Assembly (NCBI GenBank): GCA_022510745.1
Contig: JAFLSY010000003.1
Coordinates: 186,001 to 250,000 of the forward strand
From: Lachnospiraceae bacterium
GTDB lineage: Bacteria; Bacillota; Clostridia; Lachnospirales; Lachnospiraceae
Length of the DNA stretch: 64,000 bases
Direction of reading: 5' to 3'
Part shown: positions 59,451 to 64,000 of the stretch, piece by piece
How the letters are laid out: each line of letters opens with the position of its first letter
How positions within the stretch are numbered: position 1 is the first letter of the stretch
Program-made: the position numbers and the translations under genes
The notes under the pieces: generated by a model
Databases searched by the model: none
What the model was told of the DNA's origin: nothing
The model's input: only the letters and a program-made list of their open reading frames with translations

Positions 59451-61736
59451 CTATAAATCAAAATCAAAATCGTCCAAACTCTCCACAATCTGCTGCTCGG
59501 ACTGGTTGAGTGTACTATTTACTGCCTCACTGACCTGCTGGCCGTTTAGCCCCCAGATTTCGCCCATGTTTTCGGCGATTTCATCCTTTTCTGCGGCGGA
59601 AAAGTCCGCAAAGGCCCGGCGCAGGAACACAAGGGCCCGCTTAAATTCTTCGTCGTCCAGGGTGTCCAGATAGGTGTCCAGGTGTTCCCAGAGGGACAAT
59701 CTGGCGATGAGGGCGTAGCGGTTTTTCATGGCAAGTCCCTCAAACCATCCGGCGCCCAAGTCGGCGGGTACGCCTTTGGAGAGGCGTCTCTGCATCTCAA
59801 GCAGCAGACGGTCATTGTCCATGCTTCCCCGCTCCAGTAAAATAGCTGCCGCAAAACCGGATAGTTTGGTATTCAAGTCGTCCCTAGCCGCGATTTCCTG
59901 CAAGGTATCACACCAAGTCCGGGACTCCAGAAAATCATGTGCCAGTGCGGCACCGTTAAGCTGTTCCATTGCCTCTACAAGTTCCTTGGAAGCGGCATCG
60001 TCACAGACACATGCTCCCGGAAAAATCAGGCAGGCCCGGTAGAATATCTGCTGCAGGATGGGCTTTAAGGGCTCCGAATCCAGCTGTCTGATACTGCCGT
60101 ATTGCAGTACTACGGAAAGACGGTGCGCCGTAGCTGCCAGTTCTGTTACGGACACATTCTCCACCGCCATGGCCTGCAGGGCTTGAATTGCATAAGTTAC
60201 AGCAGAGGCCATGCCGCAGGTGAAGGCATCCTCTATGACCAGCGCTATATCGCTCATATTAGGAGAGTTCTCCACCCGTTCCTTCATAGAAAAGGAAGCC
60301 GCTTGCGCCACAGTATCCCCCTTTAACGCCGCCTCCACTAGTTCAATTTCCGCTTCCGGCGTCCAGCGAAGTACCCAGCGCTCCGCCCAGGTAGCATTGT
60401 CCTGATTGACAGCCTCCGGTTTTACAAAGCTGACCCCCAATACTCTCAGCTGGTGAAGGAAAAAGGAGCGGTATAGGTCCAAAAAAGCGGATTTCGAGGA
60501 GGAAACCTTACGATTTTCCCGAAGGTCCAAAGTAAGGTCCTGTGCTGCGATATCCCGGTACTTTTCCAGCTTCCATTCTTTCAGCTGTCTGTAGAAATCC
60601 TCCTGTATACTGGTGCGGCTCACACCGTCAGGAAGCGTTCCAATGGCTGTACCGATTTCGGTGTCCGCCACCGCCAGGTTAATGGCTGCAAAGCTGCCGC
60701 CGCCAAGACAGGTCACCGCCGCATCCCGCAGATCCCGAAGGGCGGGGAAATGACTTCCCCTGAGTCTGGCAAGCGCATGGGATAACTGTACTGCCTCAAT
60801 GACCTCCGCAGAGGACACGGGGGTTCCGTTCGCTCTCTGATAACCCGCAATCCGCGACAGGTAGTTTCGGGCTGTATAAGATAAATCCCCTCTTGTGAGC
60901 GCCTCCCACAAAATACCATAGTAGGCAGGAGCCCTGTTGCCTGCTCCATACCCCGATCTGGTGGACAGGCGGTAGTTGGAATAGGGCATCAGCGTATGGT
61001 TTGCCTCCGTTCTGGGCAGACTTTTCAGTTCCTCGTCCGACATGGGCTCTGCCGTCCGGTCCAGAAGACCGTCCACATGGTAGGCTCCCGTCACCAGCAC
61101 AATCTCCTCTGGCTTAAGTCCTGAGTCCACTGCCTCTTTAAGCTGCCTCTTCATAAAGGCTTCTCTCACCAAAATTTCCGGCCAATCCTTTTCCTGTCCG
61201 ACGCTCAGCTCCCTTATGCTTCCGCCAAAGGTATCCGTCCCCCGGTGGTAGCTTTCCATATCGGCCGACTGCTCCATAGTCCGCTCCCAAAAGGTTTCGT
61301 GTCCGTCCTCCCCCGCCTGTTTATCCAGCAGGGCATAGACGTTTGTTCGCTCCTCTTCCCCTTTATTTTCCGCTTCTTCAGCAAGAAATCGTTTCTCCTC
61401 CAGAGCAAGAAAAACATCCGAGGGCAGGTCCATGAACCGACAAGGCGTATCATTCTCCTTGCACCACAAAATAGCCTGGTATTCCGGGGAATATTCGGCA
61501 AAGGGATAAAGTATGGTCCGGACGGGGGCTGCCTTTGTATATGCCAGTATGGCAATGGGGGGCTTCGTCTCCGGACGGGTGATATTGTCGATCTGGTCAT
61601 TTAAGTCGCTGGGTCCTTCAATCAGGACCAGCTTCGGTTTTTTCTCAGTCAGATAATGTCTCAGATGCCAAGCTCCGGCAGGGGATAAATGCCGGATACC
61701 GAAAACATGGGGTTTGGAATATTGTTCCTGCTGCAT
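59451..61736 (-). CDS. DUF5682 family protein (YehM-like)
   Basis: 761 residues from the ATG at 61736 (AAAGGA upstream); a Met 18 codons earlier has no site. N-terminal HVFGIRHLSPAGAWHLRHYL and LVLIEGPSDLNDQI, and later IVLVTGAYHVDGLLD (near 219), give the pattern GxRH / EGP / GxxHxxG that recalls the TraB/Tiki/EreA superfamily; this link is my inference. The remainder is mostly helical, with leucine-rich repeats of helices (about 380-750) and a very acidic end. No membrane helix. It is encoded between the MoxR-type ATPase and the VWA protein, as in the E. coli yehLMP set. The function of the family is unknown. Confidence 0.88.
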   Translation of the reverse strand: MQQEQYSKPHVFGIRHLSPAGAWHLRHYLTEKKPKLVLIEGPSDLNDQIDNITRPETKPPIAILAYTKAAPVRTILYPFAEYSPEYQAILWCKENDTPCRFMDLPSDVFLALEEKRFLAEEAENKGEEERTNVYALLDKQAGEDGHETFWERTMEQSADMESYHRGTDTFGGSIRELSVGQEKDWPEILVREAFMKRQLKEAVDSGLKPEEIVLVTGAYHVDGLLDRTAEPMSDEELKSLPRTEANHTLMPYSNYRLSTRSGYGAGNRAPAYYGILWEALTRGDLSYTARNYLSRIAGYQRANGTPVSSAEVIEAVQLSHALARLRGSHFPALRDLRDAAVTCLGGGSFAAINLAVADTEIGTAIGTLPDGVSRTSIQEDFYRQLKEWKLEKYRDIAAQDLTLDLRENRKVSSSKSAFLDLYRSFFLHQLRVLGVSFVKPEAVNQDNATWAERWVLRWTPEAEIELVEAALKGDTVAQAASFSMKERVENSPNMSDIALVIEDAFTCGMASAVTYAIQALQAMAVENVSVTELAATAHRLSVVLQYGSIRQLDSEPLKPILQQIFYRACLIFPGACVCDDAASKELVEAMEQLNGAALAHDFLESRTWCDTLQEIAARDDLNTKLSGFAAAILLERGSMDNDRLLLEMQRRLSKGVPADLGAGWFEGLAMKNRYALIARLSLWEHLDTYLDTLDDEEFKRALVFLRRAFADFSAAEKDEIAENMGEIWGLNGQQVSEAVNSTLNQSEQQIVESLDDFDFDL

Positions 61737-61912
61737 GTGATGTCCTTTCTCAACCGGTCGCAGTCCTGCCATCAACCGAACTGCAGCCATTTTTGTTCCT
61801 AAATCCTGCAGAATAAGCTTGCCCTATCTCAGCAAAGCAGGGTCAAATTGAGCATTATAATTCTTTTTTACAAAAGCGTTCCTGCGATAAATCAGAATTT
61901 TGAGGGTCGCTT

Positions 61913-62731
61913 TCACGGGGCGATATTTTCTCCTTGCTGGGTGCGCTGGAAGGCTTGAAGGTTTTCCAGCAGGGACTTGGACTGATCCCTGTCGAAATTA
62001 TCCAGCCAGCCCAAGGTATCTTGGGGAGCAACAGTCTTTCCTGCAAATGTATCCAGTAGCCCCACGTCTGTGTTCAGCAGTTGGGTACTGTAAGACAGCA
62101 GGTCATTGACCTCGTCCATAAAGGCGGCGATGGCCTCTGGGTCAAACTCGCCGTAGAGCGGCTTGCCTTTGTAGAAGTTCGTGTCAAAGTTCACGCTGTT
62201 TTCCTGCACCACTGTCTCCGTCCCGTTCTCCAGAGAAAAAAGTTGGTAATTGTAAGTTCCGGTACCTGTGTACATGGTAGGATGGTAGCGTAACAGGTAT
62301 GCTTCTCCATTCAGTATGCACAGAAACAAGGCATTATAGCCCGTATGCACGAAATACCCTTCTTCCGACCAGATGAGCTTGCTGTCCTCCCACAGTTCAA
62401 ACCGCTGTCCCATGCCTTCATCCAATGTCACCAGCCGGGGCATTTCAGGTACGCCGTTGCGGTCAAGGTCGTACTCCCAGTCCACCATAGGCAGGGAGGA
62501 GCCGCCCATATCCGTTACCAGAGAGGGAGAGGCAATTTCCGGCGCAGACGAGACACTCGCTGAGGGTGCGATGTTGGCGTCTTTCTCCACCATCTCCGCA
62601 ATGGAATCTGTCTCATTATCCAAATAAACAGAAGAACTATCTTCCAGCATTGTTTTGTCGTTGTTTTTAGAACAACCAGTTATAGAAAACGTCAAGGAAA
62701 ACACAATCAGCATGGTAAACAGTTTTTTCAT
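61913..62731 (-). CDS. Unknown lipoprotein
   Basis: 272 residues. A clear lipobox (FSLTFSITGCSKNN, Cys at 20) precedes a Ser/Ala-rich linker (about 45-70) and then a compact domain with WEYDLDRNGVPEMPRLVTL, FELWEDSKLIWSEEGYFVHTG, ALFLCILNGEAYLLRYHPTM and TYNYQLFSLENG. The DLDRNGVPEM stretch looks like a Ca-binding-type loop, and the fold resembles small lipoproteins of Clostridia with a DRNG motif. GAGGTG precedes the ATG. It stands between the ATPase and DUF5682 genes on the same strand, 60 and 176 bases from them. Confidence 0.85.
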   Translation of the reverse strand: MKKLFTMLIVFSLTFSITGCSKNNDKTMLEDSSSVYLDNETDSIAEMVEKDANIAPSASVSSAPEIASPSLVTDMGGSSLPMVDWEYDLDRNGVPEMPRLVTLDEGMGQRFELWEDSKLIWSEEGYFVHTGYNALFLCILNGEAYLLRYHPTMYTGTGTYNYQLFSLENGTETVVQENSVNFDTNFYKGKPLYGEFDPEAIAAFMDEVNDLLSYSTQLLNTDVGLLDTFAGKTVAPQDTLGWLDNFDRDQSKSLLENLQAFQRTQQGENIAP

Positions 62732-62791
62732 AATGCTAACACCTCTGCAACATCCAATTTATCTTACTAAAAACACATATGAAAAAGGAAC

Positions 62792-63874
62792 TTATAACAA
62801 ATCCTTACATGCCTTATACAATCCCAGCCACTTGGAGCCCCGCTTCTTCATCACATGCTCCAGATATTCCTTCCATGCCACGCTGTCCTTGTCATCATCT
62901 TTGATAATGGCTCCCTGCAAGCCTGCTGCCAGATCCTCGTCTTCCACCTTGCCGTTTCCAAAGCTTCCTGCCAGCGCCATGCTGTTGCAGAGCAGGGAAA
63001 TAGCCTCCGCTGTGGACAGAACCCCTGTGGTTCCTTTCACCTTCTGGCTGTGGTCCAGTGTCTCGCCGCTTCTAAGCTCCCTAAAGATGGTGCAGACCTT
63101 CTCCATCACATCCACAGGAGGAAGCGCAGCGTTTAAGTCGAGCCCCGCGGAAAGCTGCTCCACTCTGGTGCGTACAATCTCCATCTCAGACTCCAAATCT
63201 GCAGGAGCGGGCAGCACCACAATGTTGAAACGCCTCTTTAAAGCCGCCGACATCTCGTTTACGCCCTTGTCTCTGGTATTGGCGGTGGCAATGACGGAGA
63301 ATCCCTTCTTTGCAGGCACCTCCATGCTCAGTTCGGGAACAGATATTCTCTTTTCTGACAGAATGGAGATCAGCGCATCCTGCACTTCAGAGGCACAGCG
63401 GGATATCTCCTCCACTCTGGCGATGGTGCCAGTCTCCATAGCATGAAACACCGGGCTCTTTAACATGGCTTCCTTGGAGGGACCGTTTGCTATGAGCATC
63501 GCATAGTTCCAGGAATAACGGATTTGCTCCTCCGTGGTTCCTGCCGTTCCCTGTATCACCTTGGTGGAATCCCCGTTAATGGCAGCCGCCAGATGTTCGG
63601 ACAGCCAGCTCTTTGCCGTACCGGGCTCCCCGATGAGGAGCAGCGCACGGTCCGTCACCAATGTGGCGATTGCAATCTCCACCAATCTCTCATGGCCTAT
63701 GTACTTAGGTGTGATGATCTGGCTTCCCACTCTTCCGCCGCAGATATAGGTTTTCACGGAGCGGGGTGACATGCGCCAACCCGTGGGGATGGGGTCCTTC
63801 TCCGCCGCGATCAGAGCGTCTATCTCCGCCTGAAAAAGCTGTTCCGCTGGTAAACGTTGTAATTGTTCTTCCAT
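62792..63874 (-). CDS. MoxR-type AAA+ ATPase (YehL-like)
   Basis: 360 residues. Walker A GEPGTAKSW (near 84), Walker B region GTIARVEEISRCASEVQDAL (Glu-Glu in place of the usual Asp-Glu), sensor 1 SVIATANTRDKGVNE, and arginine-finger region LKRRFNIV. The lid domain carries STAEAISLLCNSMALAGSFG. MoxR proteins are chaperone-like ATPases that work with VWA proteins. This one lies upstream of a DUF5682 and a VWA gene. AGGAGAATATAGTT precedes the ATG. Confidence 0.93.
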   Translation of the reverse strand: MEEQLQRLPAEQLFQAEIDALIAAEKDPIPTGWRMSPRSVKTYICGGRVGSQIITPKYIGHERLVEIAIATLVTDRALLLIGEPGTAKSWLSEHLAAAINGDSTKVIQGTAGTTEEQIRYSWNYAMLIANGPSKEAMLKSPVFHAMETGTIARVEEISRCASEVQDALISILSEKRISVPELSMEVPAKKGFSVIATANTRDKGVNEMSAALKRRFNIVVLPAPADLESEMEIVRTRVEQLSAGLDLNAALPPVDVMEKVCTIFRELRSGETLDHSQKVKGTTGVLSTAEAISLLCNSMALAGSFGNGKVEDEDLAAGLQGAIIKDDDKDSVAWKEYLEHVMKKRGSKWLGLYKACKDLL

Positions 63875-63928
63875 AACTATATTCTCCTAGAAATTTTATT
63901 GTGTTATCCTATGACTGCTGCCTTACCC

Positions 63929-64000
63929 TCAGCACTTCAGCCCTTCTAAATATGCTAATATGTCCTCCTCGGTGCTGCCGGGGCCTTTTTGAAGCTGAAT
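63929..64000 (-). CDS. C-terminal end of a gene cut by the window edge
   Basis: An open reading frame enters from the right edge and ends in TGA at 63929-63931. Its last 23 residues end DILAYLEGLKC. It is in the same direction as the ATPase gene and stops 54 bases before it. In homologous clusters the neighbour is often a SWIM zinc-finger protein, but 23 residues are too few to say. Confidence 0.5.
   Translation of the reverse strand: MQLQKGPGSTEEDILAYLEGLKC

Noticed and set aside
62655..63446. A 263-codon plus-strand open frame rich in Ser and Leu
   Set aside because: It lies fully opposite the AAA+ ATPase and lipoprotein genes, has no binding site, and its composition is that of an antisense frame.

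Overview
The window looks like chromosomal DNA of a Gram-positive anaerobe of the Clostridia, most likely a Lachnospiraceae member. The grounds are strong AGGAGG-type ribosome binding sites, short intergenic gaps with Rho-independent hairpins, a SAM-I (S-box) leader on metK, a cobalamin riboswitch, a sortase with a proline-rich wall protein, a stand-alone small alarmone synthetase, a UDPGP type I uridylyltransferase, a DUF6472-like Cys-rich protein, and no outer-membrane genes. I see no rRNA, tRNA, CRISPR array, prophage, integrase or insertion sequence. The taxonomic call is inference from gene content only.

Layout. 1-3 kb: an EAL phosphodiesterase with a dead GGDEF domain, a 37-residue membrane peptide with its own promoter, and a beta-lactamase-fold serine hydrolase. 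3-6.4 kb: a cell-surface cluster of class B-like sortase, choice-of-anchor A wall protein with a long Pro/Ser/Glu/Thr repeat, and a CAP-domain lipoprotein. 6.6-12.9 kb: a two-module GT-C mannosyltransferase-like protein, a GH31 glycosidase and a DegV protein. 13-21.7 kb: housekeeping genes (metK under a SAM riboswitch, murA, an M23/LysM/G5 peptidase, dinB), a flavin reductase, a tail-anchored coiled-coil protein built of 14-residue repeats, and a small (p)ppGpp synthetase. 21.8-29.9 kb: a small unknown protein, a hemolysin III protein, a nucleotide-sugar/glycosyltransferase group (GT-C protein, UDPGP, GalE) and a Ca-type P-ATPase.

29.9-43.4 kb is one long minus-strand run with overlapping or closely spaced genes behind a good promoter. 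In order of transcription it encodes: a DUF6472-like protein; a FapA/DUF342 protein carrying about nine N-terminal 26-residue repeats; an HD-GYP response regulator; a CASTOR/POLLUX-type ion channel; a ThuA protein; a sugar isomerase/epimerase-like TIM barrel; a heterodimeric ABC exporter; a ROK sugar kinase; and an unknown membrane-anchored protein. It couples a signalling block (FapA, HD-GYP, channel) to a sugar block, and is one of the two most interesting stretches.

43.5-57.7 kb: DUF554, GNAT, MATE and NUDIX genes; an unknown acidic coiled-coil protein; a cobalamin-riboswitch operon (binding protein, permease, ATPase and a divergent corrinoid adenosyltransferase); an autoregulated MerR/GyrI-like regulator whose promoter contains a perfect dyad; a solute-binding protein with an N-terminal propeller-like region directly followed by a chemoreceptor gene; and an unknown small protein. 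57.7-64 kb: a MoxR-type AAA+ ATPase, a DUF5682 protein and a VWA protein, matching the poorly understood E. coli yehL-yehM-yehP arrangement. A lipoprotein gene lies inside this group, a cytoplasmic amidase-like protein lies at its end, and the next upstream gene is cut by the window edge. This is the best candidate for a little-described system here.
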